Source: Zygnema circumcarinatum
Taxonomy: Eukaryota; Streptophyta; Zygnematophyceae; Zygnematales; Zygnemataceae
Reading direction: 5' to 3'
Assembly (NCBI GenBank): GCA_037447605.1
Contig: CM074805.1
Span: 4,933,461-4,997,460, forward strand
Length of the DNA stretch: 64,000 nucleotides
A program made the position numbers and the translations under genes. Numbering within the stretch: the stretch's first letter is position 1; each line of letters opens with the position of its first letter. Below are positions 37,388-47,651 of this stretch, piece by piece. Under the pieces are notes generated by a model that was not told where the DNA came from, did no database searches, and saw only the letters and a list, made by a program, of their open reading frames with translations.

Positions 37388-40300
37388 CTAGCGGGTAAGG
37401 GAGACAAGGAAAGACCTATCCGTACACTTGAGCTGCCCAATAGCAGCCCTCCCCAAAACGTTCCTCATACGCAGGCTCTGCCTCGCCGCCTCCGGGAAGT
37501 CACAGCCAGGTGCAGTTTCTCCTAAGGTTTCTCTGCGCTCTTTGGAATCGTTATTGTACCAGGAAGGAGAAGAAGAAGAAGAAGTGGTTGGAAGCATGTT
37601 GAAAGACTCAGTCGATGGTTCCGTAAGAAAGCTGCTCCCATAACATGCAATTGAAAATTCACGAACAAAAATAATCAGAGTTTTGGGAAAGCAGGCCATT
37701 CAAAGAAAAGAAGAGAGGGCGTTAGCCGAAGTGGAGAGGAGGCGGAGAGGGAAACGCCCTAAAGCAGACTTCAAAAGGGAGAGATACAGCTAGAAGTGAG
37801 CGCGAGTTGGATGGAAAGTGAAAGAGGATGAGAAGAAAGAGAGGCAGGGAGGGAGGGAGGGAGGGAGGAGAAGTGACGGGGGGGGGGAAGGGAGAGAGAG
37901 GTGTGTGATAAGAACAGACGAAACGTACCTCCCAGAGAAGTCCCTTGTGTGATGGCGCTGCAGGACCGAGCAGAGTCGCCATATGAGCCATGGCGGCAGC
38001 AGCGCCCCTTTGAGCTCCAAGCTATAGCTGACAGCGAAGGGGGAGCTGCGAGGCTCTCCCCCTTCTCCTCGGCTGCGAGGAACACTCTCAGCCCTCTGCA
38101 TGCGCCGGAAGGCGACCTGAGGAGGGAGGGAGGAGGTGGGAAGAAAAAGGGGGCGGAGAAGGAGGGAGAAACAGAGAAGATAGCAGGAAGAGGAGGAGAG
38201 GGGCACGGAGAAGCGAAGTGAGAAAGGGAGAACAAGAGGAGGATAGAGACGAGAAAAGAGAAGCTGATCATTGCCTGCACAAAACTAAGCTTAGCAGCAA
38301 CAAAATGCAAGAACTTGACAATGAAGACTAGCTGAGCATCAGACTTGAGAATGTGGATGCAAAAAACTGGAATTTTTGAAGACGGGAAAAACGAACACTG
38401 GAGAGAAGTGTGACTTCACCTCTGGAGTTTGAAGGCACGCATTTCGGAACGGAGCGGGAGAATAAAGAAGCGGTTCGTCACAGCCCACTGTGGGCCCCAT
38501 TAAATACCTAAAAAGCCAATATCATTTTTTTCTTATCTACAGGCATTGTAGATATCATTCCACTTGAATGTCTTTGTGACAACGGCTCAAAATACATGCA
38601 CGATGTAAGCGAGCGCATAGACAGAATGCATTTTGAACAAAATCCTTCCAGTAAGGCTCACCTAAAGTTGAGGATGACATTATACAGACCATGCACAGAA
38701 GTCTTGCCCTCCATGAAAAGCAGCGAATCCGGACTATTGTCGGCCGCAGCCGTAGAATCGGCATAACTTGCCTGCAAAAAACAACACACACCTTAAGTGT
38801 CAAACTCACAAAGAAAACGAAATTCGCTGTCATTTTATGCTGCAAGTGTGTGAAAGAGGAATAACTATAATCATTGAATTTAAAATATCATAGGGGGAGT
38901 ACATCATCTCTTACTTGACCAGGATGCGCTTTTTCAAACTCTTTCAGTTCACGGATGTCGTCCGTGTTAGGAGTCACAAATTTGTCAGCACAGAATGGCA
39001 TGGAAAAGGTTACGTCCTGCACACACGCATCGGGCGCATCGGAGCATCGTAACATGTAAATTCAAAAGTATTCACAAAATGCCATTTACTCTGAAATGTG
39101 CGAGTTGCATGACTTATTTCGATTCCTTTGTATTCGTAAGTAAATGCAAAGGCCCTCCTCTGAAAGGGCGGAGACCCGGGTTGAGATGCTGAGCAGCTCT
39201 CTCACCTGCTCTGCAAGCACCACTCGGAGGCCTCGAGTTGAGCGGGAGAGAGAGGCGGATATGGCTCCCTCCATCCCTCCTCTTCGAAACATAGCAACCG
39301 AGTTTTGGCCGCATACTATCATCCAAAAACGAAGCCAATAACATATGAATAAATGTGGAAAATATGAAAGGAAGAACGTGGGAACATAAAAATAAAGTAA
39401 GCATTCAGGTCACTTTATCGTCCCGACTAACTGCTCTCCTACGGAGCTGGGCCAGAATCTAAATTTAACTCGCAACTCAAAAGTGAGTAAGATACATGTT
39501 CAGATTAGTGAGGTTTGATCGCGTGGCTTCAGTGTGGGAGAGGAGTTGAGAGGGCATATGCTCACCGTAGAAGGCCTGGCACTGCCCTTGTCGAAACATC
39601 CAGTAAAGAGACTGGAACGACTCCACCCATGCTCCACTCCGCCTCGACAAAAACTCTTTATCTGGACACGAAGCAGTCGCTATAAAATAAGGCATGTGCA
39701 GAAGGAACGGAATACGGGTGATATTGAGAACTAAAGATAGGCAGAAGGAAAGCCCTTGCCTATTTGCAAGAATCTTGTGTGCTGTACCATTTCCAATCTA
39801 GAATATTGAATATAGTAGAGAAACTCCATTTCCCAGGAGTTATGTCCCCTATTTACTGCGGCGATTTCAAGTTGGCTTTCCACTACATTGCTCACCTGCT
39901 TCCATCTCCTCCATTTTCAATCAGTTATACAAAAGTATTGCAATCAAACTCTTCAACACAGTCTATGTTTGCTAGGGTAACGTTGGCTTAGATTACCAGT
40001 TTGACTCCCTCTGCCAGCGGCTGACGTCAGCGCCAGTAAAGTAGATGAAGGTAAACTCGCCCCCGGATGCACCCACGAGAGTAATGATTTCCTAAATTCA
40101 CAGCTTCCACTGCGAATTTCTGTATTCTGAGAGCTACACTGTGAAAGTGGGAGAGTCTGTGGTAGGCTCCCATTGCAGTCTTCAATGGTATCTTCCGCAC
40201 GAACAAACATTTGCAAGCCTGAGCAGTCCTCCAGGGGGGACACATTTTGACACCTGACAAACGAAACCCTTAACAACCAGTTCAGAACCAAGCATCTCTT

Positions 40301-42031
40301 CCTCTTTCTCCACTCCCTTTTCGCTTCCTCTCTTCTCCCCCTATCTCTTCTCTCCCACCACTCTCTATCTGCATCTCTTCAAACTTGCATTTGCAAATAC
40401 CTCTTTGTTATGCTCGCTTTTCCTCTGTAATGGCTTAATGTTGTGCGATAAAACCGTATCGATTGAAGCGATTGAGACATCTATAGGAATGACCGACTGG
40501 ACCCACCAATCAAATGATTGCTCCGAAGTGAATTTTGCGGAGGTTTTGAGACTCCAATCGATAGGTAAAGTCTTCACAGAAGATGTGAGGTCTTGGATTA
40601 TCTCCTCGTCTTTAGCTTCACTTGAAGAGGCCTCCGTCAGAAGGCGGAAAAGCTCATCTTTCGGAGGGGGCAGAGTCACAGCAAGCGCCTTTGAAACAAC
40701 AAGTTCCTGCATGCAAACCATTTCTTGAAGTTGAGAAGACAGGCAATTGTGATATAGGGCCAGGAAAAGCGGACCATAATGCGTTTAGTCAGCTTATTCA
40801 GAACGATTGTAGAAGCTTCCAAAATCTTTTCAGAAAAGAAGCATCAGAATGGTTGCTCTGAAAACTGAAAACTCTTGAACTCTTTCTTACGGTGCAAGAG
40901 ACAGGAGGTTCTGCTTCAAGGGGTGCAGCCGAGCTGATAATTGTCTTGAAAGAAACCTCCCCACGTTGCTCCAGTTGCCCTTTGTTTTTCGCAAAACATG
41001 GAGCTGTAGCCCTAGAAAACCAGATGAAATGGATGGCAAAGGCAGAGTCTCACAGACAATCAGATTTTGTTCCACAGAGCAGCACTTCAACCGAGGAGGA
41101 AACCGATTCCTTGCTTACCTCCAGGATCCATGTCCTTCCATTCTTGTCCTTGAGCTTTCGATAGAATCAACTGGAGAATTGGATGTGTGATTGACCTACA
41201 AGTGCAAAAATAAGTGATAAAGAACGTAATTAAACATGGCATAAGACCAAAGGCAGATATCGTCCACATTGCATAAATGATCTAGAAATGAAAGCTCGAC
41301 ATTAGTATACAGAAGATCACCAGTACATTTTGATGGAAGGAGGCAAACGGAGTTTCCACAAAAGTTGCGTTGAACAGGCGAGCAGCTTGGGAGCCGGCAT
41401 GGAACACTTTGTCCTCGGTTGCTCTGCACCTAACACTTGTTGTTATTCACAGCCACAACCGTCGGATACACACTGATGCCGGAGTGAGCTGGAGTTGCTT
41501 TACAAGCGAAACTACTGTAAAGCTGACCGAAACTAAATCTGGCCATTTCTGTGAATGTATTGCTCTCGTCTCAAGAACTATGTGGGGTAAGGATTCCAAG
41601 CACCTGCTTGTCTTTGTCGACTCCGCAACTTTTCTGCGCTTTAATTGCTCAAGCTGAAAGGAAAAACGACACAAGACAATTCTTTTCAAATGTAACTCAT
41701 TCATGCGTTCATATACGTCATTTGTCAATTAAAAAGTGGACGGCGGCAGGGTAGGTAGAAGGGAAAGCTTCAAGCACCAAGTGATATTGGCAGTGTGAAG
41801 GCAGATGACCACTCAGAGGGTGAAAGAGAGAGAAAGAGAGAGAGAGAGAAAGAGAGTAGCGGGAAATTCCATACGCACCCGAAGCTCAGCAGGTGTCTTC
41901 CGCTTCTCCTTCGCGTTCGACGCCGGTACCTCTCCGTTGGCGCGCCGCTCGTGGAGCGCCTCCCTGCCCCCTTCCCTTCTTCCCGTTCCCTTATCTCTCG
42001 CACTCTCCCTCTCCATTCTCTCTCGCTCCAT
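37388..42031 (-). CDS. DONSON: DONSON (downstream neighbour of Son) replication protein
   Basis: Minus-strand exons: 42031-41879, 41653-41604, 41429-41327, 41195-41119, 41011-40891, 40706-40401, 40156-39997, 39679-39566, 39315-39206, 39016-38915, 38771-38662, 38507-38420, 38116-37929 and 37631-37388. All 13 junctions keep frame, giving 641 aa. Recognisable segments in order are the plant-type N-terminal KRKTPAELR-LEQLKR, PIDWSLKTSAKFTSEQSF, EFRKSLLSWVHP, SFQSLYWMFRQGQCQAFYVC, STRGLRVVLAEQ, VTFSMPF, SVHGLYNVILNF, DEPLLYSPAPF and the C-terminal YSLELKGALLPPW. In animals DONSON helps load GINS onto the MCM2-7 helicase at replication origins and protects forks; in plants it is little studied. The ATG at 42031 is the first in frame; an ATG five codons later is an alternative. 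Confidence 0.92.
41826..41856. repeat. GA-rich simple repeat in DONSON intron 1
   Basis: A short gagaaagaga run lies just inside the splice donor of DONSON intron 1, so it is CT-rich on the coding strand. Confidence 0.85.
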
Positions 42032-44116
42032 TCCGAAAACCGGCTCTCTAATCGGCTTCCTGGACCGATCTCCGAGCTTAATCCTAATCCTTTACCCTAA
42101 TTCAATCCCTAGCCTTGTCCCTAATAGCCCTAACCCTAACCCTAATCCTGAGCCCGGATGCATAACCTTAATCTTTAGAGAGGGGGACGTCTTGGCCCCA
42201 CTACGAAGAGGGCCCTTCCTCCGCCCCTGCTCGCAGGGCTCCACTTTTGGAACCCTAAAATTCAAAAAGGCGAAAGAGCGGGAACGCGGTACAAACGATA
42301 CGATATTTTACGATATGTCCATACGCTCGTATCTGCGATAATATCGACATGCCCAATATCGTATCGCCATATACATTGACCACGATATGGTATCGGCTGG
42401 CTCGGAGCTGCCCGTTACAGGCGGTGCAAGGTCCTGACCATGGCGGCCATCCGTTGAAGCGTGGAGGGCAAAGGCTTGCGGCTGACTTCGGGGAAGAAGG
42501 TGACCGTTTCTTTCCCTTTTTTTTTTCTTTTGTTTTGGGAGCATTTATTTGCTATTCTATTTCATCCGGATTGGAATAGACGCTTATGCGGGCAGAGGTA
42601 GTATGCTGCTGTAATTAGGGTTTGCTATGTGAGACGTTGGCGATGGCAGAGAGGACCATTTAGGGTTTCTGGCAGCGTGGGTGCGTTGAAGTGGGCGGTT
42701 ATTTGTGGTGGATTTAGGGTTCGGATGTCGTCGAGGGCGATGCAAGTGTGCACATCCAGGACATCGCTGCTCCCTTTTTTTTTCTTCGCAGCTTCGCCCT
42801 GTTGCATCCCGTCGGCTGCATTTGTTGCAATATTGCATTATTCTGATATCTGATGTATGCGTCTTTTCGATGATGCCAAAAGCACTGCTCTACTTGCAAT
42901 GCTTTGTCGACCGCTTTCATATCTGTGTCAGTCCTATATGTCTCAAATCCGTACCTTCGGCACTCTTTTTCTTTTTCGAGGCTACTCATTAAGATTTCTG
43001 CGCAAAGAAATGCACTTTTAGAAAAGCATCTTCCGGTTTCAAGGCCTTCAGACTTGGCGTAAATGTGCAAAGTTGCGGATGAATAACTGCCAGGATAGCC
43101 TTTTAGAGTCTGTTGTTTCCTGTGATGATAGAGAACAGTCTACACATTCTCAGCATGAGACTACTGTGATCTGTAATTTCCTGCCAAATGCTTTTGCTTA
43201 TGTTTTGTAAATGCCTTCCTTTTTCTTGATATTCAAAATTCAGGTTCCATCGTGTACGGTTTTAATGTAGGATAGAGTCTTTATGCTTTAGGTTTATGGT
43301 TTAACCCCCCAGGTTTCTGGCTGAAGGCCTACGATTTTGGTTTGAGGATTTTTTTCTCTACGGTTGCAGTTCAGGTTAGTATGTGAGGCTATGGCTTTTG
43401 AATTTGAGGCTACAGCGGGCTCAGGCTAGGCTTTTATGACAGGCTTCAAGGTCTAATGCTAAGCGTTAGAGTGAGGTTAGATATTCGGTTTAGGCGTTAG
43501 GGTCAAAGGCTACAGCCAGAGTTATGTTTAGGTTTAAAATAAAGGTTAAAGCTAGGATTAGATTTTTAGGTGTTTACGTGTTTGATCTAGTTGTTAGAGC
43601 TCTATTTTTTTTTATAGGTTCTTTGTCACTGTTAGGAGGTGTCAGTGATAATGAGTTAGCTGATGCATCAGAAGATTTGGCTTTCAAGACTTGGCAAGTT
43701 CTAGGTTGCTTAGTAGCCTTGAGCTCTTGCAAGGTTTGCGAAGTTCTTTATGGAGAGCCTATGGAGTTTTGGGGTCCTTCAGAGTTACCGTATGCCTTAT
43801 AGTTGTTCAAGATCGATTATCAGTTTTTTTTGAGCGATTGAATGCTGCTTGAATTTTTGAAAGTTTGGAGAGACTCTCTCGCGTTATCGGAAATCACAAG
43901 TTGAGCTGCCCCGTTGTCAATGGTCAGAAACTTACTTCTGTTTCCTGACAATGGAATCAGCTGGTGCACCGATACTCGTCGTTATTGCTCTCATTATAAG
44001 CTTCACTAGTCCCAGTAAATGCTGCGGTTCTCAATGGACGCAATGTCGAAGCTGCTGAAAATGCTTGTTGAGTATGTTGTTTGGACTGAGCGGTCAGAGC
44101 AGACAGCGAATCCAAG
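42032..44116. other. Divergent intergenic region between DONSON and the complex I subunit gene
   Basis: No coding gene is supported. It contains telomere-like ccctaa units (42079-42150), a cgatat-rich stretch (42292-42397), and at 42600-43560 DNA scattered with agggttt-like words. Untranslated exons of the downstream gene may lie here, but I cannot place them. Confidence 0.5.
42079..42150. repeat. Interstitial telomere-like tract
   Basis: Irregular taatcc, accctaa and ccctaaccctaaccctaat units resemble the plant-type CCCTAA(A) telomere repeat. It is short and degenerate, so it is not a chromosome end. Confidence 0.55.
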
Positions 44117-44618
44117 ATGGGAGGCGGCGGCCATGGCCACGGACACTACCCGGGGTACCCCACGGAAGTTTGGAGCCCCACCGGAGGGTGGTTTGCAGAT
44201 CCGAAGCATTGGAGGAGGAATACTGCATTTGCATTCATCGGAATTTTCGCAGTCTGCGTTCCAATTGCAATGAAGTCAGCGCAACTTGAGGTGGGTTTAG
44301 CAGTGTGCCTCGTTACCCTTTCGTGAAGTGTGGCTGAAGCTTAAGAGTCAACTTTTTTGACTGGTGTTTCCCTTCGCTTCGCTTCGCTAGAGTTGTTGCC
44401 GAACAAAGAGACTTCGTTAGTAACTGCAATCTGGTTTTTGAGTCTTCATTCAGCAACAAGAAGGTCCTGGTTTTCTTTTGAATCGTGTATTGAACTTATT
44501 CTTCATTTCACTGCGTCTCCTCTCTTTGCAGCAAAGACCTCATCTTCCAATCAGGCCTATTCCAAGTCAGTTGTGGTGCAAAAACTTTGGTACGCCAACA
44601 GATGCTGATAGCGAGTGA
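44117..44618 (+). CDS. NDUFB4: Mitochondrial complex I small subunit, plant NDUFB4/B15-like
   Basis: Two exons, 44117-44290 and 44532-44618, encode 86 aa. The protein starts MGGGGHGHGHYPGYP, continues with WFADPKHWRRNTAFAF, has one membrane helix (about residues 34-52) and ends QRPHLPIRPIPSQLWCKNFG plus a short acidic tail. I recognise this as the plant complex I membrane-arm accessory subunit usually listed as NDUFB4/B15 (Arabidopsis At2g31490, from memory). The helix and the PKHW...RNTA and RPIPSQLWCKNFG motifs are the basis. Family membership is likely; the exact subunit name is less sure. Confidence 0.8.
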
Positions 44619-45634
44619 CTGCCGGCTTGGAAATTGCGGGCAGTTATCGTGGCTTTCTATCTGTTCTAGATTTCGAAGTGACTGGGTGTAGCATCTCTAT
44701 CGCTCTCTGGTTTAAGAAATCGCCAGTTGAAGATTCCTTTTTCAGATCAGTGCAGCGTGACGTGATTGGACATATTCATAGTTTGTTTAGCGATTTGCCT
44801 TTCTGTTCAATTCTGAACCAATCTATACTATGAAATTTTCTTTCAAGTTTCTGGTGATGATTGATTGGTGTGTTTTGGTGGAGAGTTTGACTGCCTTTTA
44901 TCTAGGAACGTGATGCTACTCTTACCGATAGGAATTGGTCAGGATAAATGAGTAATCTCCCTGGGATACAAATGATACATGCCACAGGTGTGAAACAATT
45001 TACAAATATTTACGTTCATTGAGATTGTAGTAGACGAGATCTTTTGGCATTTTTCCCGTATAGGGTGGATTAGGCATAGGACATGAAGTTTGTATAGTAA
45101 TGAGTATACACACACGGCGTTTGATTTGGGAGAAATGGAAAAAAACGAACAAAGACAATGTGTTCTGCATAGGGTGATAGCGTCGTTTCGTACTACGTCA
45201 GGGAGTGGAAGAGAGTCAAGCACAAAACATGCAGTATAAAAACCTCACAATTACACCCAAGCTGAATTTTCCAGAAATGCGAAAGGTAGTATGGGGATCC
45301 GGAATTCATTTTCTAAAAGGACGCGATGAAAGTCTCAAGTGCAACAATATGACAAAGTGGACCCGCGTCTATATTAACTCCTGCATTTACCTCTCCCTTG
45401 TGGGAGAGCGTTTCCGCTTAACAACTTCCACACTCTAATAAACACGCTTTTCTATGTCTAACGCCGATTCGTACCGTCGGAAAGGACCCAAGCGATGTGC
45501 ATTCCTCTCCTGAAAAGGAAGAAGGGTAAAATATACAAAGAGGCTTGCTTTATTTCACAAGAATAATGAAGGACAGCAGGTGAGCCCGTTGAGGTTCCTC
45601 CCGCTCCTCTTCTTTTCTCCCTCACTTTCTCCAC
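44619..45634. other. Convergent intergenic region between the complex I subunit gene and PGR5
   Basis: No frame or RNA gene is recognised. It is unique, moderately AT-rich DNA that probably carries the 3' untranslated parts of both convergent genes. Confidence 0.5.
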
Positions 45635-46355
45635 TTAAGCGAGGAAACCAAGTTTTTCCCCGTTTTTCTTCGCGAGGCGGATGAGTCCTTGCCTCTGCTT
45701 CGCGTCAGCCCCAACCGATTTGCAGAACTCCGTGATCACCTGAATTCCACCACATCGAAAGACCATCGTTCAATTTCACTATTTTGTAAAAGACAGCAGA
45801 AGACACAGAGAGGGAGACTGAGGGAGAGAGAGAGAAAGGCGGAAAGAAAACGAGGAAGAGACTTACAAACCCTCTGTTCAAGCACCCACCCGCAATCAGC
45901 CTCATTGCAGTCTACCCGCGTGCCAGAAGAACAATCGCAGCCCTCGATCTCACCAGCAGAAACGGCCAAAAAACAAACTCTCAAACGGCCAAAAAACAAA
46001 CTCTCAAACGCCCAAAATGAACCCTCTCAAGGAGCCCCGCCCCGCCCCTAACAGGCTGTACCTGCGAGTGCAGCGCAATGCCCTTTCCGCGGAGTTGGTT
46101 GAACTGCTTCGCTCCGATCGCCTTCCGCACCACCACAACGATAGGCGCGAAGACCCCCTTGCCCTCGTGCGGGTTCGCCATCCTCACTTGGCTCCTGGAA
46201 GAGACCGCTCCGCTTGCGGGCCGTGCAACCGATGAGTTCAACTCTCTCCTCCCGAAGCCTCTGAACCCTGACTGCTGGGAAGCCACTCCTTCCCTCTCCC
46301 CCTTCAACCCGCAGGTCGCCGGAACAGCCACCGAGCTCATCACTACCGCTGCCAT
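45635..46355 (-). CDS. PGR5: PGR5, proton gradient regulation 5 (cyclic electron flow)
   Basis: Minus-strand exons 46355-46062 and 45739-45635 join in frame to 132 aa; Arabidopsis PGR5 is 133 aa. The N-terminus (about residues 1-58) is a Ser/Arg/Ala-rich plastid transit peptide. The mature part reads NPHEGKGVFAPIVVVVRK, then KQFNQLRGKGIALHSQV and ITEFCKSVGADAKQRQG, ending in KKNGEKLGFLA. The single conserved mature Cys is residue 104. PGR5 is a small stromal, thylakoid-associated protein needed with PGRL1 for ferredoxin-dependent cyclic electron flow around photosystem I. The ATG at 46355 is chosen because it starts a typical transit peptide; 32 upstream codons are open but of simple Arg/Gly/Glu composition. 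It lies head to head with PGRL1. The intron holds a duplicated 24-bp unit near 45963-46012. Confidence 0.96.
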
Positions 46356-47275
46356 GCCTCTCTTCCTCTGTGCCTCTCTTCCTCTCTCCCTACCCTCACT
46401 CCTTCCCCTTTCCTTTTGTCCACCTCCTACCTCTTCAGACCTTTTACCCAAATTCTGTGCTTCAGAAACTGATGCTGAGCTTGACGCAGTCTTTCTCTCT
46501 CACGAAATAGCGAGTGAATTACTAAGTCAGGCGGCGAGGTAGCGATGTAGGAGTGCCCGAGCTGTATATAAGGCTGAGAGCCGGTGGAGCGACCCGCCTG
46601 GGCGGGCGGGCAGCGGCCCCCCTCTCCGTGGACCACGAGAAGGTGCAGCCGCCGGCCGCCCGGGAGAGGGCGGGCGGGTCTGAGGCCCACGCACGAGCCA
46701 CGTCGGGCCGCCGCGGCCGTCCGATGGCGCCCACGGACGGTCCCGATGCGTCCGCGCCGCTCCGAAGCCCGTTTCTCCCGTTTCGTGCACGACACGTGTC
46801 CCGGACGGCGGGCGCGCGAGCCAATGGCTGCGGGGGAGGGGAAGGACGAATGCGTACTTTGCAAGTGCGTATCAGCCACGTGGTGGAATGTGAGGCGTGC
46901 TGGGATCCAAATCTACGCGCTGATTGGCTGATGGAGTGGTCGCCTCCGCGGCGGCGATGGACGGCCGTGCGCTTCCAGAAGGGCGCCTGTCGCCGTACAG
47001 TGAGCCGTACGAATCGGATTTTTTGTCCCCTTGTTTGGAATTTTGGTTGTACGAATTGGCACGGCGTTGAATGCACACGGACAAAAGTGTAAGGACAACC
47101 GTACACAGATGGCTTCGTCGAAGCTTCGTATCCAATATTGTATCGGAATATATGTAAAATATCGGATACGATATTTATGGCTTTCGCGGCAGGCGGAGGT
47201 CGATACCAGTCGGCGTGACAGGTGTCACGCGATGCTGTCTCGCCTTTCTCGTCGCTCATTCCAGCCACATTCATG

Positions 47276-47328
<53 letters not shown>

Positions 47329-47651
47329 TTTAGGTCACTTCTCTCTCTCCCTCTATCTTCCCTCGTCTCTATTCTGCACGATGGGGCTTAAATCTTAGCA
47401 TTCTCGCTACATAAATGAAATAAAGATCGTTACTGTCAGGTAGGGGGTGCTGTGAAAACAAACGTACGAGTTCCGATTGCCTTTCCTACAGATTTTTTGT
47501 AAGATTGAGCCCTCCTATTTGTGCTCGTTTTCAGGTTTCCTGTCTCAAACCCTTGTTGTCACTGCTTCGCCCTCCTCTCTCCCCTCTCTTTCCCCCGCTC
47601 ATGAGGCGTACCGTAGGCTAGCGGGTATCTCCTTTCCTCCATCCACCCGCC
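46356..47651. promoter_or_regulatory. Shared divergent region between PGR5 and PGRL1
   Basis: These 1296 bp separate the two start codons. A TATATAAGG box lies at 46565-46573, near the PGR5 side. A GC-rich block with several cacgtg/acacgtg-type G-box-like words follows (46570-47000), then a cgatat-rich stretch (47105-47180) and a (CT)n run (47279-47323) on the PGRL1 side. No convincing gene lies between; the minus-strand frame at 46522-47274 has no recognisable domain. Use as a bidirectional promoter is inference. Confidence 0.5.
47279..47323 (+). repeat. (CT)n microsatellite upstream of PGRL1
   Basis: A CT run of about 44 nt lies about 330 nt before the PGRL1 start codon, probably in the promoter or 5' leader. 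Confidence 0.93.

Noticed and set aside
39965-40080. Alternative attractive frame reading EIITLVGASGGEFTFIYFTGADVSRWQRESN in the DONSON region
   Set aside because: The other frame (EFRKSLLSWVHPGASLP) matches DONSON and joins in phase with both neighbouring exons.
42079-42150. Possible chromosome end
   Set aside because: The telomere-like units are few, degenerate and flanked by genes on both sides.
46522-47274. Minus-strand frame of 250 codons between PGR5 and PGRL1
   Set aside because: It has no recognisable domain, is Arg/Pro/Ala-rich as expected from GC-rich DNA, and overlaps open frames in other phases.
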